This document shows positions 1-8,518 of a stretch of DNA of 64,000 bases, in pieces. The DNA comes from Mixta calida (lineage in GTDB: Bacteria > Pseudomonadota > Gammaproteobacteria > Enterobacterales > Enterobacteriaceae): positions 3,082,540-3,146,539 of the forward strand of contig NZ_CP026378.1 in NCBI RefSeq assembly GCF_002953215.1. The letters are read 5' to 3'. Numbering within the stretch: the stretch's first letter is position 1; each line of letters starts with the position of its first letter. The notes beneath the pieces were generated by a model that was given only the letters and a program-made list of their open reading frames with translations, was not told the DNA's origin and did no database searches. The translations under genes and the position numbers were made by a program.

Positions 1-22
1 GACGCAATACAGAAGTCGTCAG

Positions 23-664
23 TTACCTTTTTTTGCCTGATTCGCCCAGCCAGAGCTGGACAGAGGCGCGCTGCCACTGAAACCAGGCGTATTCCGCGAG
101 GCTGTCAGGCAGCGCATCGCCGTGTAGGGCAAGACGATTGAGCATGACCGCCAAATCGGTGTCGGCTATCGACCATTCTCCAAACAGATTCTGTTGGCCT
201 CCGCTCAGCAGACGCTGGGCGCCTTCAATCAGTTTAGCGGCGCTGTGACGGGCGTCTTCCGTCAGCGGCGAATATTTTTTTCCGGCGAACAATACCTCGG
301 TGGGACGCTGCTGTCTGAGCGGCAGAAAGTCGCTGCGCAGCCAGGCCTGTAGCTCGCGCGCCCGCGCCCGTTTCTCTCTGTCGTGGGGATAAAGGCGCTC
401 ATAATCGGGCGCCGGAAAGCGTTCTTCCAGATATTCCGTAATCGCCGACGACTCGCTCAGCCGCATCTCATCCACCGCTAACAACGGCACGCGGCGAGTC
501 AGCGAGAGCGCCGCGTACGCTTCCGTCTGCTGCTGCCGTTGCGCGAGATCGACCGGCCGCAGCGTAAACGGCAGCCCTTTTTCACGCAGCGCGACATAAA
601 CGGACATCGCATAAGGGCTGTAAAAATCAGCGTCTGTCCACAGCGTTATCTTGGGCCAGGGCAT
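23..664 (-). CDS. yfcF: Glutathione S-transferase YfcF
   Basis: Glutathione transferase family enzyme (213 aa), cytoplasmic, linked in E. coli to peroxide defence. The N-terminal thioredoxin-like half carries the cis-proline segment RRVPLL followed by LSESSAI, which binds glutathione; the C-terminal helical half has NLFGEWSIADTDLA. I chose the ATG at 664 because AGGAGA lies 9 nt upstream and the protein then begins MPWPKITLW, as YfcF does; the longer frame to 718 adds 18 unrelated residues. The E. coli neighbours yfcG and folX are absent between this gene and yfcH. Identification is firm; the physiological substrate is not known from sequence. Confidence 0.9.
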   Translation of the reverse strand: MPWPKITLWTDADFYSPYAMSVYVALREKGLPFTLRPVDLAQRQQQTEAYAALSLTRRVPLLAVDEMRLSESSAITEYLEERFPAPDYERLYPHDREKRARARELQAWLRSDFLPLRQQRPTEVLFAGKKYSPLTEDARHSAAKLIEGAQRLLSGGQQNLFGEWSIADTDLAVMLNRLALHGDALPDSLAEYAWFQWQRASVQLWLGESGKKR

Positions 665-842
665 AGTGTCGATTCTCCTGCAAAGGTAGTCGTCGTTTGG
701 GAAGGCGATAAGTGCCATCGCCGCCGCTCTCTGTTTAGCGGAAATTATCAGGATTAGCCATTGCGCCCGTTGATAATATCACCATTAATGAGGTTCTCTT
801 CTATGCTGAATAAAGAGTAATAACACAGACATAGGGTTGCGC

Positions 843-1733
843 ATGCAAATTCTGATTACCGGCGGCACCGGCCTGATTGGTCGTCATCTGGTGACGCGCC
901 TGCTGGCGCGCGGCGATCGCGTCAGCGTGGTGTCGCGCAACGTCGAAGCGGCGCGCGACCTGCTTGGTTCAGAGGTCAGCATCTGGTCCGGTCTCGATCA
1001 GCAGCACGATTTAAACGGCATCGACGCGGTGATCAACCTTGCCGGCGAGCCGATTGCGGCGAAGCGCTGGACGCCGCAGCACAAACAGCTGCTGTGCGAA
1101 AGCCGCTGGCAAATGACCGAGCGAATCGCCTCGCTGATTAACGCCAGCAGCGAACCGCCCGCGGTGTTGATTTCCGGCTCGGCGACCGGCTACTACGGCG
1201 ACAGCGGCGAAGCGGTGCTGACGGAAGAAGACGACGGTCACGATGAATTCACCCACCAGCTGTGCCAGCGCTGGGAAACGCTGGCGCTGGCCGCCGCCAG
1301 CGATCGCACCCGCGTATGCCTGCTGCGCACCGGCGTGGTGCTGGCAAAAGAAGGCGGCGCGCTGGCGCAGATGAAAAAGCCTTTTATGCTGGGCGTCGGC
1401 GGCCCGCTCGGCAACGGCCGACAATATATGCCCTGGATACATATTGAAGATATGCTGGGCGGCATTCTCTGGCTGCTGGATCACAACCTGAGCGGCCCAT
1501 TTAATATGGTTTCGCCCTATGCGGTGCGCAATGAACAATTCGCCGCCACATTAGGAAAAGTGATGCGGCGTCCGTCGCTGGTGCGCACGCCCGCCACGGC
1601 AATCAAGCTGCTGATGGGCGAATCGGCGGTGCTGGTGCTGGGCGGCCAGCATGTGCTGCCCAAACGCCTGGAGGCGTCGGGCTTTCACTTCCGCTGGTAC
1701 GATCTGCCAACCGCGCTGGCCAACGTGGTGTAG
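843..1733 (+). CDS. yfcH: Epimerase family protein YfcH (SDR, TIGR01777 type)
   Basis: Atypical short-chain dehydrogenase/epimerase-like protein of about 296 aa. The N-terminus [17 protein letters not shown] is a classic Rossmann GGTGxIG dinucleotide-binding loop; INLAGEPI and [10 protein letters not shown] are hallmarks of the YfcH/SULA group, and the C-terminus has [17 protein letters not shown] six bases upstream is in frame, but the ATG at 843 puts the Rossmann motif at the usual distance from the start. It is divergent from yfcF and convergent with hisP, as in E. coli. The substrate is unknown. Confidence 0.9.
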   Translation: MQILITGGTGLIGRHLVTRLLARGDRVSVVSRNVEAARDLLGSEVSIWSGLDQQHDLNGIDAVINLAGEPIAAKRWTPQHKQLLCESRWQMTERIASLINASSEPPAVLISGSATGYYGDSGEAVLTEEDDGHDEFTHQLCQRWETLALAAASDRTRVCLLRTGVVLAKEGGALAQMKKPFMLGVGGPLGNGRQYMPWIHIEDMLGGILWLLDHNLSGPFNMVSPYAVRNEQFAATLGKVMRRPSLVRTPATAIKLLMGESAVLVLGGQHVLPKRLEASGFHFRWYDLPTALANVV

Positions 1734-1772
1734 CGCGCGGCAGACAGAAAATCCTGTGCGGCTACGGCGCGC

Positions 1773-2546
1773 TTACTTCAGCGCGCCGGATAAAAATTGT
1801 TGCAGGCGCGCGCTTTTCGGTTGCAGGAACAGCGCCTCCGGCGGCCCCTCCTCTTCGATTTTCCCCTGATGCAGGAAAATCACATGGCTGGAGACGTGGC
1901 GGGCGAACTCCATCTCATGCGTTACCACCACCATGGTTTTGCCCTCTTCCGCCAGCTTCTGCATGATGCGCAGCACTTCGCCCACCAGTTCAGGATCGAG
2001 CGCCGAGGTTGGTTCATCAAACAGCAGCACGTCCGGCTCCATCGCCAGCGCGCGAGCGATGGAGACGCGCTGCTGTTGTCCGCCCGACAGGTGAACCGGA
2101 TACTTCACGCTGGCGCGCTCGTCGATGCCCACCTTATTGAGATAGCGCAGCGCCCGTTCGCGCGCCTCAGCCTTGCTCAGCCCCAGCACCTGAATCGGCG
2201 CCTCCATTACGTTCTCCAGCACCGTCATATGGCTCCAGAGGTTAAAGTGCTGAAACACCATGGTCAGCCGCGTGCGCAGCAGACGCAGCTGCTCTTTATC
2301 CGCCACCTTCAGCTGGCCATCTTTATCACGCACCAGGCTAATCGCCTGATTATTTACTGCAATCGTTCCTTCGCTGGGCTTTTCAAGAAAGTTAATGCAG
2401 CGCAGGAAGGTGCTTTTGCCGGAGCCGGACGATCCGATAATGGTAATCACATCGCCAGCGTTCGCCCGCAGCGAAACGCCTTTCAGCACCTCATGTTCGC
2501 CATAACGCTTATGCAGCTCGGTTACGTTCAGTTTATTTTCAGCCAT
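1773..2546 (-). CDS. hisP: Histidine/basic amino acid ABC transporter ATPase HisP
   Basis: ATPase subunit (257 aa) of the HisJQMP uptake system, acting as a dimer on the cytoplasmic face of HisQM. Walker A is GSSGSGKST at about residues 38-46, the signature is LSGGQQQRV, and Walker B is [12 protein letters not shown], followed by the switch histidine in VVTHEM. It is the last gene of hisJQMP and starts 8 nt after hisM. Length and motifs match the enterobacterial protein closely. Confidence 0.97.
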   Translation of the reverse strand: MAENKLNVTELHKRYGEHEVLKGVSLRANAGDVITIIGSSGSGKSTFLRCINFLEKPSEGTIAVNNQAISLVRDKDGQLKVADKEQLRLLRTRLTMVFQHFNLWSHMTVLENVMEAPIQVLGLSKAEARERALRYLNKVGIDERASVKYPVHLSGGQQQRVSIARALAMEPDVLLFDEPTSALDPELVGEVLRIMQKLAEEGKTMVVVTHEMEFARHVSSHVIFLHQGKIEEEGPPEALFLQPKSARLQQFLSGALK

Positions 2547-2554
2547 AGTGGTAC

Positions 2555-3271
2555 TCAGTGCGACGAGGAAGGTTTGATATGCGCCAGCCAGCGTGCTTCC
2601 GCCTTACGGAACAGGCTAATCAACACATAAGAGATAATTAAATAGAGCAGCGCCGCGATGCCGAAAGCGGTAAACGGCTGATAGGTCGCCGCGTTGATAT
2701 CACGCGCGATCTTCAGCAGATCCGGTACCGTGGCGGTAAACGCCAGCGCCGTCGAATGCAGCATCAAAATGACTTCGTTGCTGTAGGCGGGCAGCGCGAT
2801 GCGCAGCGCCGCAGGCAGAATAATGCAGCGATAAAGCTTAAAGGTGGAAAAACCGTAGGCGCGCGCCGCCTCGATTTCGCCGTGCGGCACCGCGCGGATC
2901 GCCCCGGCGAAGATCTCCGTGGTATAAGCGCAGGTGTTGAGCGTAAACGCCAGCAGCGTACAGTTCAGACCACTGCGAAAAAAGGCGCTCAGCAGCTCCG
3001 ATCCCTTCACCACCTCCAGCGTATACATACCGGAATAGATGATCAGCAGCTGCACGTAGAGCGGCGTGCCGCGAAACACCCAGGTAAACAGCCAGACCGG
3101 TGCGCTGATGGCGCGAATCGACGACACGCGGGCGATCGCCAGCACTATCGCCAGACAGCCGCCCACCGCCACGGAGAGAATCAGCAGCCACAGCGTGATC
3201 GCCACGCCGGTAAAGCGGTAGCCGTCGGTCCAGAGCAGCGCTTTCCAGTATTCATGAATGATGTCGATCAT
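2555..3271 (-). CDS. hisM: Histidine ABC transporter permease HisM
   Basis: Inner-membrane permease (238 aa) of the histidine/lysine/arginine importer, pairing with HisQ to form the channel. Several hydrophobic helices and the permease EAA loop ([12 protein letters not shown]) that contacts HisP are visible. The ATG at 3271 overlaps the hisQ stop as ATGA, giving translational coupling and the conserved start [10 protein letters not shown]; the frame continuing to 3319 has no family support for its first 16 residues. Confidence 0.96.
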   Translation of the reverse strand: MIDIIHEYWKALLWTDGYRFTGVAITLWLLILSVAVGGCLAIVLAIARVSSIRAISAPVWLFTWVFRGTPLYVQLLIIYSGMYTLEVVKGSELLSAFFRSGLNCTLLAFTLNTCAYTTEIFAGAIRAVPHGEIEAARAYGFSTFKLYRCIILPAALRIALPAYSNEVILMLHSTALAFTATVPDLLKIARDINAATYQPFTAFGIAALLYLIISYVLISLFRKAEARWLAHIKPSSSH

Positions 3272-3954
3272 AGCTCGGCCTTTTTCACCCCAACAGAGTA
3301 GCGACGCTCCAGCCACCACAGTACGCCGCTCGACAGCGTGGTGAACAGCAGATAGATGATGCCAGCCACCACGGCGAACCAGAACGGCTGCCAGGTGCTT
3401 TTACCGGCCAGCTGAGTGGCTTTCACCACATCCTCCAGCCCAAGCAGCGAAACCAGCGCCGTCGCCTTCAGCACCACCTGCCAGTTATTGCCGATGCCCG
3501 GCAGGGCGAAACGCATCATGGCGGGGAACAGAATACGGCGGAACACCTGCGAGCCGGTAAAGCCGAAGGCGGTAGCCGCCTCGATCTGCCCTTTCGGCAC
3601 CGCCATAAAGGCGCCGCGGAAGGTTTCGGTGAAGTAGGCGCCGTAGATAAAGCCGAGGGTGATAATGCCCGCCACCATCGGATCGATATCGAACTGCGCG
3701 ATGCCCAGCGCCTCGGTGATCTGGTTCAGGACGATCTGCAGACCGTAAAAAATCAGCAGCATCAGCACCAGATCCGGCACGCCGCGAATCAGGGTGGTAT
3801 AGGCTTCCGACAGCAGCGCCAGCGGACGGTAACGGGAGAGCCGGGCGCCTGCGCCCAGCAGGCCGAGGATGACCGCGAGCAGCACGGAACTGAGCGCCAG
3901 CTCCAGCGTCACCAGCGCCCCGCGAAAGATAACTTCAGAATAGCCATACAGCAT
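3268..3954 (-). CDS. hisQ: Histidine ABC transporter permease HisQ
   Basis: Second permease subunit (228 aa) of HisJQMP in the inner membrane. It has the EAA loop GQIEAATAFGF and the family C-terminus [13 protein letters not shown]. It is separated from hisJ by 84 nt containing a strong hairpin, so it probably receives only part of the transcription that enters hisJ, which fits the need for more binding protein than permease. It is coupled to hisM by an ATGA overlap. Confidence 0.96.
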   Translation of the reverse strand: MLYGYSEVIFRGALVTLELALSSVLLAVILGLLGAGARLSRYRPLALLSEAYTTLIRGVPDLVLMLLIFYGLQIVLNQITEALGIAQFDIDPMVAGIITLGFIYGAYFTETFRGAFMAVPKGQIEAATAFGFTGSQVFRRILFPAMMRFALPGIGNNWQVVLKATALVSLLGLEDVVKATQLAGKSTWQPFWFAVVAGIIYLLFTTLSSGVLWWLERRYSVGVKKAEL

Positions 3955-3987
3955 GCATGAAATCCTGGCGTGACAAGACAGACAAAA

Positions 3988-4012
3988 CGCCGCCCCGTGC
4001 TAAGGGGCGGCG
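3988..4012 (-). terminator. Intercistronic hairpin between hisJ and hisQ
   Basis: A perfect 9 bp stem (CGCCGCCCC / GGGGCGGCG) with a 7 nt loop, followed on the minus strand by TTTTGTCTGTC. The short interrupted T-tract suggests partial rather than full termination, and the stem could also protect hisJ mRNA from 3' decay. Salmonella and E. coli have a structured element at the same place. The role here is inferred. Confidence 0.65.
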
Positions 4013-4038
4013 ATATAACGCACAGCGAATATTAAGGC

Positions 4039-4815
4039 TTAATCGCCATAGACGTTAAAATTGAAATATTTTTTCGCAATGCGGTCGTAGGTGCCATCTT
4101 TGCGCATCTCGGCGAAGGCTTTATCGATGGCTGCTTTCAGTTCGCTATCTTCCTTACGCAGCCCGATACCGGTGCCGACCCCGAAGATCTTGTCATCTTT
4201 TACCGCCGGACCGGCGAAGGCGTAATCTTTACCGACCGGCTGCTTCAGGAAGCCTTCGCTCGCCTGCACTTCATCCTGGAAAGCGGCGTCGATACGTCCC
4301 GCGCTCAGATCCTGATAAACCAGATCCTGGTTGGCGTAAGGAGTTACGGTGACGCCTTTCGGGCGCCAGTATTGGTTAGCGTAAGTTTCCTGGGTCGTGC
4401 CCTGCAACAGGCCGATATTTTTCCCGCGCAGCGATTCCGGCGTCGGCTCCAGTTTAGAGCCTTTCGGCGCCACTAAACGCGCGTTGGCCGCGTAGAGTTT
4501 TTCTGAGAAGGCGATCTCCTGCTGGCGTTTTTCCGTGATCGAGAGCGAAGAGATAATAAAATCGATTTTTTTCGCTTTCAGCGAAGGGATTAGCGCATCG
4601 AAATCGCTCTCTACATAGGTGCACTGCGCGGCGATGCGCTTACAGATTTCGTTCGCCAAATCGATATCGAAGCCCACCAGCTGGCCCTGAGCATTTTTCG
4701 ATTCAAACGGCGGATAGGTTGGATCATTGCCGATGCGTAGCGTTTTCGGTACCGCAGCGCTGGCGACGCTGGAGAAAGCCAGCAGCAAAGAGAGAGCCAG
4801 AACTCGCTTTTTCAT
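4039..4815 (-). CDS. hisJ: Periplasmic histidine-binding protein HisJ
   Basis: Type II periplasmic solute-binding protein (258 aa) delivering histidine, and probably arginine/lysine, to HisQMP. The signal peptide [20 protein letters not shown] ends in an AxA-type site; the mature protein has the family segments [23 protein letters not shown] and [13 protein letters not shown]. coli has two paralogues here, argT and hisJ; this window has only one, directly behind a sigma-54 promoter. The sequence is closer to HisJ, but it may cover both roles. Confidence 0.93.
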   Translation of the reverse strand: MKKRVLALSLLLAFSSVASAAVPKTLRIGNDPTYPPFESKNAQGQLVGFDIDLANEICKRIAAQCTYVESDFDALIPSLKAKKIDFIISSLSITEKRQQEIAFSEKLYAANARLVAPKGSKLEPTPESLRGKNIGLLQGTTQETYANQYWRPKGVTVTPYANQDLVYQDLSAGRIDAAFQDEVQASEGFLKQPVGKDYAFAGPAVKDDKIFGVGTGIGLRKEDSELKAAIDKAFAEMRKDGTYDRIAKKYFNFNVYGD

Positions 4816-4878
4816 GGTTTATCCTCAAGTGAAGAGCTTATTGTTATGTGATGCGTGACAGGTTTGCGTTCAGGAAAT

Positions 4879-4894
4879 TGCACTTTTCATGCCA
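4879..4894 (-). promoter_or_regulatory. Sigma-54 (RpoN) promoter of hisJQMP
   Basis: Minus-strand TGGCATGAAAAGTGCA matches the sigma-54 consensus TGGCACR-N4-TTGCW at all but two positions, with the required GG-N10-GC core. Transcription would begin near 4868, leaving about 50 nt of leader before hisJ. Together with NtrC-like repeats about 125-190 bp upstream, this indicates induction of histidine uptake under nitrogen limitation, as known for argT/hisJ in enterics. Confidence 0.8.
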
Positions 4895-5014
4895 GATTGG
4901 GCAACGGCGACGTGACGGGCTCAAAGCCTGAACGTGGGCCGTTAAACTGGCGTAAGCAGCTCGTTTGTGAAGGAAATATAGCAGGCTTGATAAGAGGAAA
5001 AAGGGATATTGTTA

Positions 5015-5072
5015 CGTTTTGGTGCATGCGATGCACGAATAGTGATCCATGCCGGATTAATGCACCAAAACG
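5015..5072 (-). promoter_or_regulatory. Candidate NtrC enhancer region upstream of hisJ
   Basis: A perfect 13 bp inverted repeat (5015-5027 and 5060-5072, CGTTTTGGTGCAT / ATGCACCAAAACG) encloses a further GTGCATCGCATGCAC near-palindrome. The GGTGCA/TGCACC half-sites are those of NtrC. The distance to the sigma-54 core (about 125-190 bp) is typical of enhancers. Assignment to NtrC is inference from motif and promoter type. Confidence 0.55.
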
Positions 5073-5088
5073 GGTCAGTTAATGTGAC

Positions 5089-5658
5089 TTACGCACCCTG
5101 CCAGCGCGTAAAGAGATCGTTCGGCAGGGTAATATCAAACTGATCCAACACCCGGTTCAGCGTCTGATCGACAATTTCCATAATCGACTGCGGGCGGTGG
5201 TAAAAGGCGGGCACCGGCGGCATCACGATGGCGCCCAGCTCGGCGGCGGTTGTCATCAGGCGCAGATGGCCAAGATGCAGCGGTGTTTCGCGCACGCACA
5301 GCACCAGCCGACGGCGCTCTTTTAACACCACGTCAGCGGCGCGCGTCAGCAGCCCGTCGCTGTAGCTGTTGACGATGCCGGAAAGGGTTTTCATCGAACA
5401 GGGCAGAATCGCCATCCCGGCGGTATGAAACGAACCGGACGAGATGCTGGCGGCGATATCGCGTACATCATGCACCACGTCCGCAAAACCCTGCACTTCG
5501 CGCAGCGTATAATCCGTTTCCAGCGCCAGCGTCTGGCGCGCGGCGTTACTCATCACCAGGTGCGTTTCAATCTCCGGCAGCGGTTGTAGCAGCTGCAGCA
5601 TCCGTATGCCATAAATCACGCCACTGGCGCCGGAGATGCCGACGATCACTCTTTTCAT
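5089..5658 (-). CDS. ubiX: Flavin prenyltransferase UbiX
   Basis: Makes prenylated FMN from FMN and dimethylallyl phosphate for the UbiD decarboxylase in ubiquinone synthesis (189 aa, cytoplasmic). The N-terminus MKRVIVGISGASGVIYG is the flavoprotein signature; SSGSFHTAGMAILPCSMKTL and ADVVLKERRRLVLCVRETPL are family blocks. The start at 5658 gives the standard length; the frame upstream to 5721 is non-homologous. In E. coli ubiX directly follows purF; here about 4.2 kb of extra DNA separates them. Confidence 0.95.
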   Translation of the reverse strand: MKRVIVGISGASGVIYGIRMLQLLQPLPEIETHLVMSNAARQTLALETDYTLREVQGFADVVHDVRDIAASISSGSFHTAGMAILPCSMKTLSGIVNSYSDGLLTRAADVVLKERRRLVLCVRETPLHLGHLRLMTTAAELGAIVMPPVPAFYHRPQSIMEIVDQTLNRVLDQFDITLPNDLFTRWQGA

Positions 5659-5768
5659 GGTAAAGCCTTTATTATCCGTGGAAGGGTAATTTTGAACGTC
5701 CGGGCCAGAGATTACAACCACGCGCCGTGTCGCTCCGCCGCCGCCCCGTCAGCGGCATGCGCAGCGGG

Positions 5769-6656
5769 CTACGTCTCGCCCCTGAGCGCCGTCGCCTGGA
5801 CGGTGAACAGTTCGATAAGGTGATCCGCCACTACCCTTACCCGCCGCGAATGCGCGAGATCGGCCTGCATGACCAGCCAGATCGGTTGATCGACGCCCAG
5901 CCCGCTCATCAGACAGCGCAGTCCCGCCTGCCGCGCCAGAAAATGGGGCAGCACTGCCAGCCCCGCTCCCGCTGACGCCGCCGCAAGCTGCGCTGACAGC
6001 GTATTGGTTTCCAGCCGACAGGGACGGCCACGCAGAATGCGCTGCACCCATTTCGCCGCCGGTAAATGATGATGCGTTTCCGCCCAGCCAATAAAATCGT
6101 CATCGACAAACGGCGCGCTGACACGGCGGGCGGAGAGATAGTCCGCCGAGCCGTAAAGCCCAAAACCCAGCGTGCCCAGCCGCTTTATCGTCAGGTTGCC
6201 CGCTTCGGGGCGCACCATTCTGACCGCCAGATCGGCGTCGCGCCGATGGAGGTTCACCGTATTCAGCCCGCTCACCACCTCAACCCGCAGCGCCGGATGT
6301 TGAGCAAACAGCGCGCCAAGCGAGGGCACGATCAGCGGGTTGGCGAGGTTTTCCGCCGTCGCCAGGCGTACCCGTCCCGTCACGCCGCTTTCCGCGCCCG
6401 ACGTATCGCCAAAGGCCAGTCCCGCCTGCTCCAGCCGCTCGGCGCGCTCCAGCAGCGCTTCGCCATCGTCCGTCAGGCGATAGCCGGTTTGATGGCGTGT
6501 AAACAGCGGCACGCCGAGCGCGCCTTCAAGCCGATCCAGACGCCGCGACAGCGTGGCGATGCCGATTTTCAACGATTCCGCCGCGCCGCTCAGGGTGCCG
6601 CAACGCGCCACCGCAAGAAAAATGCGTGCGTCATCCCAGTGAACGAATGATGACAT
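5769..6656 (-). CDS. LysR-family transcriptional regulator
   Basis: LysR-type regulator (295 aa) with an N-terminal winged helix-turn-helix (about residues 8-66: ARIFLAVARCGTLSGAAESL, then ATLSRRLDRLEGALGVPLF) and a C-terminal periplasmic-binding-like effector domain. The ATG at 6656 is preferred; an in-frame TTG 12 nt upstream is possible. It is divergent from the aldo-keto reductase gene, with a palindrome between them, so it most likely controls that gene. Effector and exact subgroup are unknown. Confidence 0.85.
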   Translation of the reverse strand: MSSFVHWDDARIFLAVARCGTLSGAAESLKIGIATLSRRLDRLEGALGVPLFTRHQTGYRLTDDGEALLERAERLEQAGLAFGDTSGAESGVTGRVRLATAENLANPLIVPSLGALFAQHPALRVEVVSGLNTVNLHRRDADLAVRMVRPEAGNLTIKRLGTLGFGLYGSADYLSARRVSAPFVDDDFIGWAETHHHLPAAKWVQRILRGRPCRLETNTLSAQLAAASAGAGLAVLPHFLARQAGLRCLMSGLGVDQPIWLVMQADLAHSRRVRVVADHLIELFTVQATALRGET

Positions 6657-6701
6657 TGGATTTTTCAAAAATGGAAAATGGGGTTCCGATTCTAGCGCTA
6701 C

Positions 6702-6717
6702 TTTCCGTATACGGAAA
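6702..6717. promoter_or_regulatory. Palindromic operator candidate between LysR and AKR genes
   Basis: TTTCCGTATACGGAAA is a perfect 16 bp palindrome in the 97 bp divergent intergenic region. LysR regulators usually bind imperfect T-N11-A dyads in such positions, so this is a reasonable candidate site for the adjacent regulator; not proven. Confidence 0.45.
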
Positions 6718-6753
6718 AGAACATACTGCGTTCAACATTACGGAGGGCTAACA

Positions 6754-7737
6754 ATGCAACAACGAACGCTGACACACGATCTCCAGGTTTCCGCGCTGGG
6801 TTTGGGCTGTATGGGAATGAGCGAGTTTTATGGGCCGCGCGACGACGACGCTTCTCTGCTGGCGCTGGATCATGCGCTGGCAAGCGGCATTAACTTTTTC
6901 GATACCGCCGATATGTACGGCCCTTACCATAATGAGGAGCTGCTGGGTCATTTTCTCAGGACGCGTAAGCCGTCCGTTAAGATTGCCACCAAGTTCGGCA
7001 TCGTGCGCCAACCGGGCGAGTATCGCCGCGGTATCGATAACAGCGCCGACTATGCGCGCCGCAGCTGCGAAGACTCTCTGCGGCGGCTGGGCGTAGAGCA
7101 GATCGATCTCTATTATGTTCACCGCATCGACGCCGCAAGGCCAATCGAGGAGACGATGGAGACGCTGGCGCAGCTGGTGCGTAACGGGAAAATCGCCCAT
7201 GTCGGCCTGTGCGAAGTCAGCGCGGCGACCCTGAAGCGCGCCCATGCGGTGCATCCGGTAGCAGCAGTGCAGACCGAATATTCGCTCTGGACGCGCGAGG
7301 TGGAACAGGCGGTGCTGCCTACCTGCCGCGAGTTGGGTATTGGCCTGGTGGCTTACTCTCCGCTGGGACGTGGCTTTCTGACAGGTCGCTTCCAGCAGTC
7401 GGCCACCTTCGCGCCCGGCGATTTTCGCGCCAGCCTGCCGCGCTTTCAGGAAGATAACCTGACCCACAATCGTCTGCTGATGGATGAGATCGCCGCGCTG
7501 GCGGCGGAAAAAGGCTGCACGTCGGCGCAGGTCACCCTCGCCTGGCTTCTGGCGCAGGGCAACGATATCGTCCCAATCCCCGGCACCTGCAATCCTGTTC
7601 ATCTGCGGGAAAACTGTGACGCGCTGGCGATAATGCTGACGCCGCAGGAAGAAATCCGCCTGCGTCAGGCGGCAGAGAGGCTGCCCGCCGCCGGAGCGCG
7701 CTATACAGCCGAAGGCATGAAAGGGCTTGATGCATGA
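6754..7737 (+). CDS. Aldo/keto reductase
   Basis: NADPH-dependent aldo/keto reductase (327 aa), a cytosolic TIM barrel that reduces carbonyl compounds. The catalytic tetrad is visible: D50 and Y55 in FDTADMYG, K80 in IATKFG and H123 in YYVHRID. It starts with ATG 8 nt after GGAGG. It resembles the group that includes YakC-like reductases rather than the small AKR1 enzymes. Divergent from a LysR gene, its likely regulator; a detoxifying role towards reactive aldehydes is possible but not shown. Confidence 0.85.
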   Translation: MQQRTLTHDLQVSALGLGCMGMSEFYGPRDDDASLLALDHALASGINFFDTADMYGPYHNEELLGHFLRTRKPSVKIATKFGIVRQPGEYRRGIDNSADYARRSCEDSLRRLGVEQIDLYYVHRIDAARPIEETMETLAQLVRNGKIAHVGLCEVSAATLKRAHAVHPVAAVQTEYSLWTREVEQAVLPTCRELGIGLVAYSPLGRGFLTGRFQQSATFAPGDFRASLPRFQEDNLTHNRLLMDEIAALAAEKGCTSAQVTLAWLLAQGNDIVPIPGTCNPVHLRENCDALAIMLTPQEEIRLRQAAERLPAAGARYTAEGMKGLDA

Positions 7738-7744
7738 TGTGATA

Positions 7745-7767
7745 AGCAGCGCAACATTTGCGCTGCT
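7745..7767 (+). terminator. Hairpin after aldo/keto reductase gene
   Basis: Perfect 10 bp stem AGCAGCGCAA / TTGCGCTGCT with a 3 nt loop just past the stop codon. There is no T-tract after it, so it may act as an mRNA 3' end stabiliser or a Rho-linked terminator. Confidence 0.45.
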
Positions 7768-7842
7768 CGTTGACGAAAGGACGCCGGCACGCCCCTATGA
7801 CAGGTTTGCGTCGGCAGAGGGGGCTCCGAATCCCACCGAAGC

Positions 7843-7930
7843 ATTACCCTTCGTTATGCATTTCGAGGCTTTCTACCTCGTTCTGCCGCGCCATCGCTTT
7901 CGCGTCGTCGTTGCGCAGCGACTGCAAATA
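7843..7930 (-). repeat. Duplicate of the purF 3' end (distal copy of an 88 bp direct repeat)
   Basis: These 88 bases are identical to 9830-9917 (offset 1987). They include the last 27 codons of purF plus its stop. Similarity continues to about 7945 with three mismatches, then ends. The copy has the same orientation as purF and lies at the far side of the toxin/immunity cassette, so it marks one boundary of the inserted segment. It is a non-functional fragment. Confidence 0.95.
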
Positions 7931-7949
7931 CCCCAGGTATTGCTGGCTT

Positions 7950-8417
7950 TTAACTGCTCAACCTCGCCATAAAATTACTGTTAATGCTAAAAATCCAGCC
8001 TGGACAAAGATAACCCCTTTGTTTAGTCTCATATCTTCCGTCTACTGAAAATAAACAGCTTTCATTTTCTAAAATACTAAAACCTTCATTTCCACATTCA
8101 AAATAAATCCCGATACTCCCATCCTCAATCTCTTCCATTTTATATTCATATATTCCGGTGATTTTCTTGCCAACATAGTGAGCTAATTCCGCAGCGGCTT
8201 GCACTGGATAAGCAAAATCATCATTAATATTATCAATATCCAGAAGCTCAGGCTCCGAACTCTCTAAAGACAATTTTGAAACGCCCTCACCTATTGTTAA
8301 AGACAGCCAACCAGAAACAGATGTCTGAAAAAACAGTACAAGCATTCGGCAAACTAATTTCTTTTCTATAAAAAAAGAACGAAGCCTAAAATCTTTAAAA
8401 TACTCATTAACTAACAT
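7950..8417 (-). CDS. Putative immunity protein for the adjacent toxin-like gene
   Basis: 155 aa acidic soluble protein encoded by visibly AT-rich DNA in a GC-rich neighbourhood. No signal peptide or membrane helix. Recognisable stretches are [20 protein letters not shown] and the downstream region around [14 protein letters not shown], which I associate with immunity proteins of polymorphic toxins but could not check. The third of three consecutive ATGs (8417) has AAGGAG 7 nt upstream and is the best start; the first (8423) is too close to it. It begins 11 nt after the natural end of the toxin frame, as tightly coupled immunity genes do. Confidence 0.6.
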   Translation of the reverse strand: MLVNEYFKDFRLRSFFIEKKLVCRMLVLFFQTSVSGWLSLTIGEGVSKLSLESSEPELLDIDNINDDFAYPVQAAAELAHYVGKKITGIYEYKMEEIEDGSIGIYFECGNEGFSILENESCLFSVDGRYETKQRGYLCPGWIFSINSNFMARLSS

Positions 8418-8428
8418 CATCATACTCC

Positions 8429-8518
8429 TTAAAATTTCGAGGACTTTTCTGGGATGAGTGTATCAAATTCATATTTTTCATCACTCAAAATCCTCAAACT
8501 CACTGTACTGTTCGTTTT
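8429..8518 (-). pseudogene. Severed C-terminal tail of the toxin-like gene
   Basis: Directly after the TAA at 8519-8521 the toxin frame continues for 29 sense codons (starting KTNSTVSLRIL, ending LIPEKSSKF) and stops at TAA 8429-8431. The tail reads as protein, with a DxKYEFDTLIPEKS block that I recall from related toxin C-termini. With it the product would be 360 aa. One substitution in the TAA codon would restore the full frame. Confidence 0.7.

Noticed and set aside
1797..2630. 277-codon plus-strand frame
   Set aside because: Antisense to hisP, no family resemblance.
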